DNA of 16,053 nucleotides from Candidatus Omnitrophota bacterium. GTDB lineage: Bacteria > Omnitrophota > Gorgyraeia > Duberdicusellales > 4484-171. Made by a program: the position numbers and the translations under genes. The stretch spans positions 1 through 16,053 of the forward strand of contig JALOCC010000045.1 of NCBI GenBank assembly GCA_023227945.1. Reading direction: 5' to 3'. Numbering within the stretch: position 1 is the stretch's first letter; the number at the start of each line of letters is the position of its first letter. Shown here piece after piece: positions 8,214 through 14,151 of this stretch. The notes under the pieces are model-generated. The model ran no database searches. It was given only the letters and a program-made list of their open reading frames with translations, and was not told where the DNA came from.

Positions 8214-8423
8214 TTACTTCATATTCTTTACGCAATCGGACTGAAATTTACAGGATTGGCATTCTGATTCTTTGGGATCAAAATATCCCCAACAAGGAAA
8301 ACTTTTGGCGACAGACAAGCCCAAAGAATCAGAAGCTTCATTCGAGGTCTCTACAGAATTTTCTTTTAGAACGGAAGGTCTTCGTCCTGCGGTTCCTGCA
8401 CCGGAATCGTCCTTACCTCCTTG
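8214..8423 (-). CDS. Putative -1 frameshift extension of SSB (69 codons, four-Cys end)
   Basis: The minus-strand frame one base back from ssb is open from a TAA at 8444-8442 to a TAA at 8216-8214 and contains no ATG or GTG start. A ribosome slipping at A_AAA_AAC would read Gln309 and then 68 further codons, giving a 377-aa SSB variant without the DEDLPF tip. The first 40 codons are Gly, Ser and charged-rich. The end reads CWGYFDPKESECQSC, with a last Cys six residues on (C352, C363, C366, C372; Cx10Cx2Cx5C), which looks like a compact metal-binding knuckle. CxG...D...CxxC endings of this kind occur, as I recall, in other phage proteins. The alternatives are a relic left by an indel, or a miscounted 9-A homopolymer. 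Real protein-like signals in both frames favour dual coding. Confidence 0.55.
   Translation of the reverse strand, partial: QGGKDDSGAGTAGRRPSVLKENSVETSNEASDSLGLSVAKSFPCWGYFDPKESECQSCKFQSDCVKNMK
8262..8334. repeat. 15-bp perfect inverted repeat in the ssb-recA junction
   Basis: TTCTGATTCTTTGGG at 8262-8276 is exactly complementary to CCCAAAGAATCAGAA at 8320-8334, separated by 43 nt. In minus-strand mRNA it would form a long stem about 60 nt upstream of the recA start. It is not followed by a U tract, so it is not a typical terminator. Both arms also fall in the open -1 frame that extends ssb, where they encode SDSLG and PKESE. It may control recA translation, mRNA stability or frameshifting. 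Confidence 0.7.
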
Positions 8424-9346
8424 TTTTTTTTTACATCTTTCTTATCTTCTTTTTCTTCTGTATGTTCTTCTGTCTTCTTTCCGGTGTAGCCGCTGAATTC
8501 ACGAAATTCTTCATCCGTCATGTCCAACAATTCACGAAATTCTTCGTGCATAAGAGGATAAATTTTTTCAAAATTCCAGTCTTTCCCGAAAATCTCCGGG
8601 ATATTCCAAAGCTTCCATGACTTCTGTTCATCAGTAAGCGGTGTAAACTTCATGGCTCCCTTTTCCATCACTGGAATGGCTTCATAAACCGTTTTCCCTT
8701 TTTCATCCTTGCCGCGCTTGAGATTAAAATCAATACCGCTTTCAACGTCAGCGATATCTCCACCGGCCATCGTGAAAAGACCTTTAATTCCTGTCTTAAA
8801 GACGGACATACCGAAACCACCGATCTTGTATCCTTTAACATTAGATTCTGTGCCGTCCGGATTGACGAAAGTATAAGTCGGATCGTTTCTATCAATGATA
8901 TTCCAACGGATTTTTGAAGTAGCATGACAAGCGTTTTTAATCCGTGTATATTTCGCGATATCTTCTTTTGACAAATCTTCATTCTTCAACATACATGAAG
9001 CGCGAAAATTGAGCTTACAGAACGGACAAGACCTCTCCTTTCTGTATTCATCATAAATCATATCCCAATCCAAGCAACACACTTCCCAAGGGATAAAATC
9101 ACTCCCTTTCCCTCCGAAGGCGGATTTGGGCATAACACCCACGCTTCCGAAATCATTTGGAGAAAGTCCATGCATGTGAGTTTCGTAGAAATCTCCGACC
9201 GCTCGGACTGTAGTTGTACCCGGTTCCCATTTTTCATGAACCGTGCCCATTTTCACGTAGCCCTTCTTTTCTCCGGTACCACCGATTTTGCTTCCGTTGT
9301 CGGAAGACTTTCCTTCACGTTTGTTTAATCTTTCTGTGTTATTCAT
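8366..9346 (-). CDS. ssb: Single-strand DNA-binding protein with Cys cluster and SSB acidic tip
   Basis: The 326-aa product ends in a highly charged linker (about 291-309) followed by QEPQDEDLPF, matching the acidic DDDIPF-type tip that bacterial SSBs use to recruit partner proteins. The central region has a cysteine cluster (C90, C91, CPFC at 107-110, C118, C140-H141) that probably binds zinc, as in T4 gp32-type phage SSBs, inside a beta-rich domain likely to be an OB fold. The N-terminus is Gly, Ser and Lys-rich. It lies between a possible mediator and RecA, the expected neighbours. GAGG lies close upstream of the ATG (about 5 nt). A slippery sequence at codons 307-308 could redirect ribosomes into the -1 frame and replace the last 18 residues with a 69-residue tail. 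The SSB call rests on the tip, Cys cluster and context, not on a full fold match. Confidence 0.82.
   Translation of the reverse strand: MNNTERLNKREGKSSDNGSKIGGTGEKKGYVKMGTVHEKWEPGTTTVRAVGDFYETHMHGLSPNDFGSVGVMPKSAFGGKGSDFIPWEVCCLDWDMIYDEYRKERSCPFCKLNFRASCMLKNEDLSKEDIAKYTRIKNACHATSKIRWNIIDRNDPTYTFVNPDGTESNVKGYKIGGFGMSVFKTGIKGLFTMAGGDIADVESGIDFNLKRGKDEKGKTVYEAIPVMEKGAMKFTPLTDEQKSWKLWNIPEIFGKDWNFEKIYPLMHEEFRELLDMTDEEFREFSGYTGKKTEEHTEEKEDKKDVKKNKEVRTIPVQEPQDEDLPF
8423..8429 (-). promoter_or_regulatory. Putative -1 ribosomal frameshift slippery heptamer A_AAA_AAC in ssb
   Basis: A run of nine A residues (minus strand, 8432-8424) followed by C places A AAA AAC in phase with the ssb zero frame (codons Lys307 AAA and Asn308 AAC), the classic X XXY YYZ arrangement for tandem -1 slippage. 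It is followed at once by AAGGAGGT, a near-perfect anti-SD match at 8420-8413. This is not at the usual stimulatory position upstream, but it could cause pausing. I see no obvious pseudoknot within 20 nt downstream. Confidence 0.55.
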
Positions 9347-9390
9347 TTTACCTCACTTTGCCGTAAACCGGCCTCTTTTTATTTTACAGG

Positions 9391-9417
9391 ATGCAAAGAT
9401 GACTGTCATCCCTGCAT
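9391..9417. repeat. Imperfect inverted repeat upstream of ssb
   Basis: ATGCA-aa-GATGAC-t-GTCATC-cc-TGCAT forms a 27-bp dyad with two 5-6 bp arm pairs interrupted by an AA/CC mismatch. It lies 45-71 nt upstream of the ssb ATG, in the 92-nt gap after the mediator-like gene. The one-base centre makes it a poor RNA hairpin at the core and more like a dimeric protein-binding site (operator). I could not identify a convincing promoter beside it. Confidence 0.4.
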
Positions 9418-9438
9418 ATCCCATAATAGATTGTTTTA

Positions 9439-10029
9439 TCAAATTTTATTAAAGCTTTTTTGAACCCTTGACTTGATTGAAGTTTTACCGAAAACAGCAT
9501 CTTTATCATCTATTTTCCGCAAACCTCGTCCGTCGCTTTCAAGGACATTTCCATAAACTTTAATCAACCAGTTCTTTGCGACGAAACCATCATACCATGC
9601 TTTAATCGTATCCCGATATTCCTCTGCCAAACGGATTTTATTTCTCCAGTCTTCATCTTCATCAATGCCGTTTTCTGTCTTTTTCGCAAGGTCTCTCGAA
9701 TTGACAAAGACTCTTGCTTCCTTGGCGGATTCACTTGGTTTGTATGCATCTGGATCATCGCCCATAATCTGTGCCTGCGCTTCAGACTTTTTAATCTTCA
9801 TCCATTTATCATAATCTTCTTTCAACTGCTTGACGCAAGCTTCAGCACGACAAAGATGCCATCCATAAAACGTAATGGCTGGCGCTTGGATTAACACATG
9901 AGTTTCAAAGTCATCCTGATCAAGGACAAGAATTCCTGGTTCGGGGCATTCCAGTCTTACTCCTGAAATATCAAATGACTTAAGTTTTTCAATACCGTTA
10001 TTTAGATTCTGAAATAATTCCACATCCAT
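9439..10029 (-). CDS. Possible UvsY-like recombination mediator, 196 aa
   Basis: The middle of the protein is helical and charged: ITFYGWHLCRAEACVKQLKE, then WMKIKKSEAQAQIMGDD, YKPSESAKEARVFVN, and a long final helix IRLAEEYRDTIKAWYDGF ending KNWLIKVYGN. This order (a Y-x-x-W helix, a basic helix with a short loop, a KPSES-type turn before an acidic helix, and a terminal aromatic helix) resembles T4 UvsY, which loads the recombinase on SSB-coated DNA. The position directly before ssb and recA supports this. Overall identity is too low to be sure by eye, and a general phage helical protein is the alternative. The ATG has a strong AAGGAAGGAG upstream and overlaps the end of the preceding gene by 32 nt. 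Confidence 0.75.
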   Translation of the reverse strand: MDVELFQNLNNGIEKLKSFDISGVRLECPEPGILVLDQDDFETHVLIQAPAITFYGWHLCRAEACVKQLKEDYDKWMKIKKSEAQAQIMGDDPDAYKPSESAKEARVFVNSRDLAKKTENGIDEDEDWRNKIRLAEEYRDTIKAWYDGFVAKNWLIKVYGNVLESDGRGLRKIDDKDAVFGKTSIKSRVQKSFNKI

Positions 10030-10756
10030 TTTCTTTTTCTCCTTCCTTCTGTTTTCCCTGTCGTTCTAGCATCTTCTGTTCTTTAATGGTTTTAATTCTT
10101 CGTGAGAATGATTTTACCATCTCCCTATAGGTTTCCAGATTGATTCCTTTCGCCTTGAAAGACTTGGATGTCTGTACAATTTCTTCTTCCAATAAACTTT
10201 CATTCAACACCCTTGCTATCCTTACAAGTTCCCTTGCCTTATCAAGTAATGAAACAATTTCGATTTCTTCTTTTTTCTTTTCTTTAATTTCTTCCATCGA
10301 ATCACGGTTTTGGAGTTTGAAGGATTGTAAAACCCAAGACTGGCAAGGATTCATAATGCTTTCAACCGTGAATTTCTTTTCCTGAATATAGGATTCAAAA
10401 AACCATTCGAGGTAATAGTCAATCGGGATTTCATCTTTTTCTAATTTTGACAAAAGATTACCAATCATCTTCGCGCTTTTGTCACCTACCGGAATTTCAT
10501 AATCAATGTCATAAGTGAGTTTGTACCTGTTCTGAAAAATCTTAATGAAAATCTGGCGGCTTCTGTGCTCTTTATAGCGTTCAGTATTGTCAGGGTTTTG
10601 ACGATGGAATACATCACGTATAATCGCTTCTTCCATCAGTTTAAAGTAATCCATCGCTTCTTGATTCTGAGTGATGCCAACGCTTCTAAGCATCGTTCTG
10701 AGGCTCGACATAAACACAATCTCAGGTGTGTTCGGATCTATTTCTAAAGCAGACAT
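9998..10756 (-). CDS. Hypothetical helical replication-region protein, 252 aa
   Basis: I cannot assign this protein. It is mostly predicted helix. Residues 67-150 (RQIFIKIFQNRYKLTYDIDY, then KSAKMIGNLLSKLE, IDYYLEWFFE and FTVESIMNPC) faintly recall phage replication-initiation or helicase-loader domains of the DnaD type, where a conserved Tyr-rich helix follows a K-x-x-K-x-L segment. The C-terminal third is a highly charged coiled-coil-like region (EEIKEKKKEEIEIVSLL onward) ending in a Lys/Glu-rich tail. It lies between the SF2 helicase and the mediator-like gene and overlaps the latter by 32 nt. Helicase loading is a possibility by context, not a demonstrated function. Only a weak SD (AAAGTG) precedes the ATG. 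Confidence 0.8.
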   Translation of the reverse strand: MSALEIDPNTPEIVFMSSLRTMLRSVGITQNQEAMDYFKLMEEAIIRDVFHRQNPDNTERYKEHRSRQIFIKIFQNRYKLTYDIDYEIPVGDKSAKMIGNLLSKLEKDEIPIDYYLEWFFESYIQEKKFTVESIMNPCQSWVLQSFKLQNRDSMEEIKEKKKEEIEIVSLLDKARELVRIARVLNESLLEEEIVQTSKSFKAKGINLETYREMVKSFSRRIKTIKEQKMLERQGKQKEGEKENGCGIISESK

Positions 10757-10804
10757 ACATTTTCACTTTCTAGTCATGTCAAAATAGTTTATCGATTTGT
10801 TTTT

Positions 10805-11758
10805 TTAGTCATCTGTTTCAACTGATTCTGTCCCTTCCCAAGATCTATATCCGATTTCATACAGAGATATCGCTCTGTTTTTAGACATTTGAAAGGGGCA
10901 ATTTTCAAAGAATGGAACTAATTCCATTCTTACGCTTCTTGTTATTCTGATATCCAAGACTTTGATATTCCCTTCAAATTCTGGAAACCAAGACAATGCC
11001 TGTCTCAGCCTGTGCCAAGTCTTTTTCAATTTTCTTACATTCGTTGACATATTCTTCCCAGGAATTCCGTTCCCAAGGATGCACCACCAAAGGGAAGCCG
11101 TAAGTATTGCCCCGTCTTCACAAGAATAATCAACGGGGAGGTCTCCTTTAAAGTTGGATATTTCTTCCCGATGATATTCTCCATAATCCCCGGTTATACG
11201 TATGCTATCAAGATTCCCCAATGCCCAAGCCAAACAAGCATCCTTTTCAATATCTCCATTCTTCTTTAAAGACAAAAAGTTATCATAAAGAAGCTTTACG
11301 TCTTTCACCGGGAGAAAAAGTCGGCTGGCGATAGTCCCTAGACTATCAACAGTCCAACTTCTGGTTTTTTCCATCCCCGTCACCTCTACAATCGCTTCGT
11401 TTTCTTCAAGATAAGAAATCACCTTTGAAATTTCTATTTCTTTACCTTGGAAAAATGCGAACGTCTTAGAATACAAATGCTGAATATCAGATTCGGTGAA
11501 TCTGCCTATTATAGAAAGTCTTGGGAGAAGATAAAAACAAAGGTTCTTCATGTCTGAAAGCGTCGATATAACAGGCATAGATTTTTCCTTCTGTAAGGAA
11601 TCTTCTATGACCATATCATCATATGTCAGGATGATATCTGCACAATAGGTTCTGCCGTCCTGTGTGCGGCCTCCGCGTCCGCACATTTGCTTAAGCTCTT
11701 GAATACCGACAAGTTCCCTGGCTCGTCTTACCCCTGTAATAATTACGTGTTCTGCCAT
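10805..11758 (-). CDS. Ski2/Hel308-like SF2 helicase, C-terminal half
   Basis: The 317-aa frame begins MAEHVIITGVRRARELVGIQ and reaches motif VI QMCGRGGR (24-31; family QxxGRAGR) at the spacing found after motif V in Ski2/Hel308 helicases. The rest (GRFTESDIQHLY, then a winged-helix-like EISKVISYLEENEAIVEV, and later helical segments) fits their C-terminal winged-helix and ratchet domains. It lacks motifs I-V, which end the frame 12143-13012. The two frames are in the same phase and join as GVNL+MAEHVII, matching the family's GVNLPAxxVII. GGAAAG lies about 6 nt upstream of the ATG, so it could be translated alone, forming a two-subunit helicase. Alternatively the RNA is spliced. Confidence 0.85.
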   Translation of the reverse strand: MAEHVIITGVRRARELVGIQELKQMCGRGGRTQDGRTYCADIILTYDDMVIEDSLQKEKSMPVISTLSDMKNLCFYLLPRLSIIGRFTESDIQHLYSKTFAFFQGKEIEISKVISYLEENEAIVEVTGMEKTRSWTVDSLGTIASRLFLPVKDVKLLYDNFLSLKKNGDIEKDACLAWALGNLDSIRITGDYGEYHREEISNFKGDLPVDYSCEDGAILTASLWWCILGNGIPGKNMSTNVRKLKKTWHRLRQALSWFPEFEGNIKVLDIRITRSVRMELVPFFENCPFQMSKNRAISLYEIGYRSWEGTESVETDD

Positions 11759-11841
11759 TTTTTGCTTTCCAAGACTTCCTATAAAAAGCGGTCATTGCTG
11801 ATATGAATTTGACCACCCGAAGGACAACCAAACAATCCCCG

Positions 11842-12069
11842 TTATTCAGAAAACCAATTTTCAATTTCTTCTAAAGTCAGCTTTCTCAAATCTGAAGAAA
11901 GTTCAACGAATTCATTTCCAAGAGTATACTTTCCTCTGAATCCCTTTACAATACAGTAGCTTTCATTGTTGGGGATATTCGCGACAAACAAAAAAACGGA
12001 ATCAGCGATGTCAGGGAAATTTTCCTTTCCTTGTTCATTGAAACAGACCAATTCGTATTTAGAAAACAT
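11842..12069 (-). CDS. Small hypothetical protein (75 aa) inside the split helicase
   Basis: I chose ATG at 12069 because AAGGAAG lies about 7 nt upstream. The frame is open further up to a TTG at 12183, but that part overlaps the helicase N-half and has no SD. The product (starting MFSKYELVCFNEQGKENF and ending LTLEEIENWFSE) looks like a small mixed-fold soluble protein with a beta-rich centre (SVFLFVANI, YCIVKGFRGKYTLG). It has no HNH, GIY-YIG or LAGLIDADG motif, so it is not a recognisable homing endonuclease. It occupies most of the 387-nt insert between the two helicase halves. Function unknown. Confidence 0.65.
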   Translation of the reverse strand: MFSKYELVCFNEQGKENFPDIADSVFLFVANIPNNESYCIVKGFRGKYTLGNEFVELSSDLRKLTLEEIENWFSE

Positions 12070-12142
12070 TTCTTTCTTCCTTTCGATATCGTGTTTTACA
12101 CGTTTTAGAAACCCGAGAAACCATTTCCGGGGTAGCTTAAAT

Positions 12143-13012
12143 TCACAAATTGACGCCTGCCGCGAGAGTTGATGTCGCGACAATCACGTCTATCCCGCTA
12201 TAGATATTTTCGAACAAATCCTCATACCTCTTCCGTTTACCTTCGGGGAGTGTGGAATTATGGAAAACGGCTCTAATTTTATTCTTTTTCAATTCATTCA
12301 TAATGGATTTTCCGACCAACTTTGAATGGACGAAAATTATCGTCTTTGTGTTTTGGTATTCCTTGACAAGTTTGACAGCGGTTTCAATTTCTTTGTACCT
12401 TTCCACATAATGGTATCTGATATCAAACTTATTGGGAGTCCATTGGCTTTCACAACAGTAAGTAGTCTTTCCTGAAATAATTTTAATCCATTTCGCCAAA
12501 TCTTTAGCGTTTGTCAATGTTCCTGAAAGGAATATTATTCTTGATGTTTCGGCGGCTTTTATTACTGCGCTTTCATATGTCTTCCCTCTTTCGGAGTCCC
12601 CGACAAGATGCGCTTCATCGAAGCAAATGCAGGAATATTCGTTGCAATTTTTAATATGCATATCAAAGCTTTCTGTCGTGAAAATGATAATCCTGTCTTT
12701 TTCTACGAGGTCGCTTAGAGAAGTGCTAGAATCACCGGAAATTACTTTAACACCATATCCGTGGAACTTTTCTTTCCATGATTCCGCTTTCTGATTCGCC
12801 AAGGCTCTGAAAGGACATATGTATGCGACTCTTTGTGAACTTGACTTCAGATGGTAAGCAAAACAAGCTTCTGCTATCGCTGTTTTTCCCGTTCCGGGCT
12901 TAAAAGAAACAATAAGATTACCTTCTTTTTCAACTAGAGGAATAACCTTCGATTGGATAGGATTGAATTCATAAAACGGGAACTTAAAATAAGTAAAATC
13001 TTCTGTTCTCAT
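12143..13012 (-). CDS. Ski2/Hel308-like SF2 helicase, N-terminal half
   Basis: The 289-aa frame carries SF2 motifs in order: Q-like FNPIQ (16-20), Walker A SFKPGTGKTA (I, 36-45), PFRALANQK (Ia, 67-75), IIFTTESFD (109-117), FDEAHLVGD (II, DEAH at 132-135), LSGTLTNA (III, 162-169), TIIFVHSKLVGK (IV, 224-235) and VIVATSTLAAGVNL (V, 276-289). It stops with TGA exactly at the end of motif V. The remaining domains, starting with motif VI, are in 10805-11758. Such helicases unwind forks and recombination intermediates, so the role here is probably recombination or fork restart. The start has only a weak SD (AAAG) and lies 16 nt after the primase stop. Confidence 0.9.
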   Translation of the reverse strand: MRTEDFTYFKFPFYEFNPIQSKVIPLVEKEGNLIVSFKPGTGKTAIAEACFAYHLKSSSQRVAYICPFRALANQKAESWKEKFHGYGVKVISGDSSTSLSDLVEKDRIIIFTTESFDMHIKNCNEYSCICFDEAHLVGDSERGKTYESAVIKAAETSRIIFLSGTLTNAKDLAKWIKIISGKTTYCCESQWTPNKFDIRYHYVERYKEIETAVKLVKEYQNTKTIIFVHSKLVGKSIMNELKKNKIRAVFHNSTLPEGKRKRYEDLFENIYSGIDVIVATSTLAAGVNL

Positions 13013-13028
13013 TCTTTAATATATCCGA

Positions 13029-14135
13029 TCATTTCGCTTTCTCCAAAAAAAAATGAATTTGATTTCTGTCTAACTGCTTAGGGTCAACGCCGTCTGGTAA
13101 TTCAACGACTTCTACCGTAAATAGTTTTTCAAGCCGTTCTTTAACTTTTTGGGAAATTTTCCTTCCTGGCCCATCACCGTCAAACATCAATACTACTTTT
13201 TTAGGTGCAAGTTTGGTAAGCAAAAGGATTTGTTCATCATTCATGTATGCGCCTAGTATCGCCAAACTGTTTTTAAACCCCTCCTGCCACAGTTTCATTA
13301 CTTCTCTTGCACCTTCAGTAAGGATAATGAAATCTGCGTTTTTTTCACATTCATCATATCCGTAAACAATATCTTTTTTAGAAAAACCAGCATAAAGACC
13401 CGGATAAACGGTCTTTCTATAATCCTTTTCTTCTAATGTCGGATGAAGTTTTATCCATTCTTGTTTACCGAGAATATCTATCGCAACAAACCCTTCCACC
13501 TTTCCCATCATTATTATCGGAATCGTAGCTCTATTGACATATTTCCCGGTTGTCCTTTCAAACACATGAAAATGTTTGAGTGTGTCAATATTAATGTTCG
13601 TTTGTGGCTTGCCGACAGGAGAAAGAAAATAGTTGATTGCCTGAGAAGAAAGATACCCTGTCTTCATTCCTTTTTCAATTTCATCAACGTATCTTTTTCC
13701 CGGAGTCACGGAGACTTTCTTTGGACAGGATATTCTCTTTAAAAGGCTTTGTGTTCTAAGGAAGGAAATATCATTTTCACTGATATCTCTTCCTGCTAAA
13801 AAAGAGATAGCCTTTTCACAATCTTCTTCTGAAACTCGTTGACTGTTCGGAATCTTGAGAAGCCTAGCTGCAATAAATAAAATATTGCTGCCACGTCCTT
13901 CCGTCTGACAACAGGTTTCCCCCGTATCTGTGTTTATATACCATCTCGGGTCAGAAGGGAGACAACCCTTAAACAACATGTGATCTGGACAAAAACCTTC
14001 CCAGTTCAGACCGGTTGTCTTAGACATTTCGATATTAAGTCGGTCAAGACACAGAGGCAAATCAATGATTTCCATCAACCATTTTATGTCTCTGTATCTT
14101 TCCCATACTTCTGAACGGTCTTCTTGTTGTGACAT
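13029..14135 (-). CDS. DnaG-type primase (zinc-finger remnant plus TOPRIM)
   Basis: The 368-aa protein follows the DnaG layout. The N-terminal CHC2-like finger has CPDH (C49, H52) and ETCCQTEGRGSNILFIA (C75/C76), where the fourth zinc ligand expected three residues after C76 is Glu79. A core motif NRATIPIIMMGKVEGFVAID (201-220) is followed by the fold entry YGYDE, TOPRIM motif I ILTEGAREVM (E274) and motif II LMFDGDGPGR (D319, D321). It makes RNA primers for the co-encoded DnaB-like helicase and DnaE-like polymerase. It is shorter than bacterial DnaG and lacks a clear helicase-binding C-terminal domain. The SD (AAGGGG) and the start lie within a hairpin, probably coupling translation to the upstream gene. 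Confidence 0.9.
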   Translation of the reverse strand: MSQQEDRSEVWERYRDIKWLMEIIDLPLCLDRLNIEMSKTTGLNWEGFCPDHMLFKGCLPSDPRWYINTDTGETCCQTEGRGSNILFIAARLLKIPNSQRVSEEDCEKAISFLAGRDISENDISFLRTQSLLKRISCPKKVSVTPGKRYVDEIEKGMKTGYLSSQAINYFLSPVGKPQTNINIDTLKHFHVFERTTGKYVNRATIPIIMMGKVEGFVAIDILGKQEWIKLHPTLEEKDYRKTVYPGLYAGFSKKDIVYGYDECEKNADFIILTEGAREVMKLWQEGFKNSLAILGAYMNDEQILLLTKLAPKKVVLMFDGDGPGRKISQKVKERLEKLFTVEVVELPDGVDPKQLDRNQIHFFLEKAK

Positions 14136-14151
14136 AAGGGTGTCCCCTTAT
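14134..14151 (-). promoter_or_regulatory. Hairpin covering the primase SD and start codon
   Basis: In minus-strand mRNA, AUAAGGG-GACA-CCCUUAU forms a perfect 7-bp stem with a 4-nt loop. The 5' arm holds the upstream gene's UAA stop and the SD of the primase; the 3' arm ends in the AU of its AUG. Ribosomes finishing the OB/HD-like gene would open the stem, so primase translation is probably coupled to it. Confidence 0.5.

Noticed and set aside
8201..8365. tRNA or other structured RNA gene between ssb and recA
   Set aside because: The long inverted repeat lacks acceptor, anticodon and TPsiC features. The stretch is better explained as the -1 reading frame of ssb.
8105..8620. Plus-strand open frame of 171 codons across recA start and ssb end
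   Set aside because: Its translation is Phe/Leu-rich because it is antisense to the Lys/Glu-rich ssb linker. It overlaps two well-supported genes.
8668..8982. Alternative minus-strand frame of 104 codons inside ssb
   Set aside because: It is wholly within the Cys-bearing SSB frame, has no recognisable motif and no convincing initiation site.
11759..12145. Group I or group II self-splicing intron in the helicase
   Set aside because: No P/Q/R/S core was found, there is no good U-ending exon and G-ending intron pair giving GVNLxA in frame, the 5' end is not GUGYG, and no domain V was seen. Most of the insert is a small gene. A non-standard intron is kept open as a finding.
12070..12183. Upstream TTG extension of the 75-aa gene to 113 aa
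   Set aside because: The TTG has no SD and the extra 38 codons overlap helicase motif V coding. The ATG at 12069 has a good SD.
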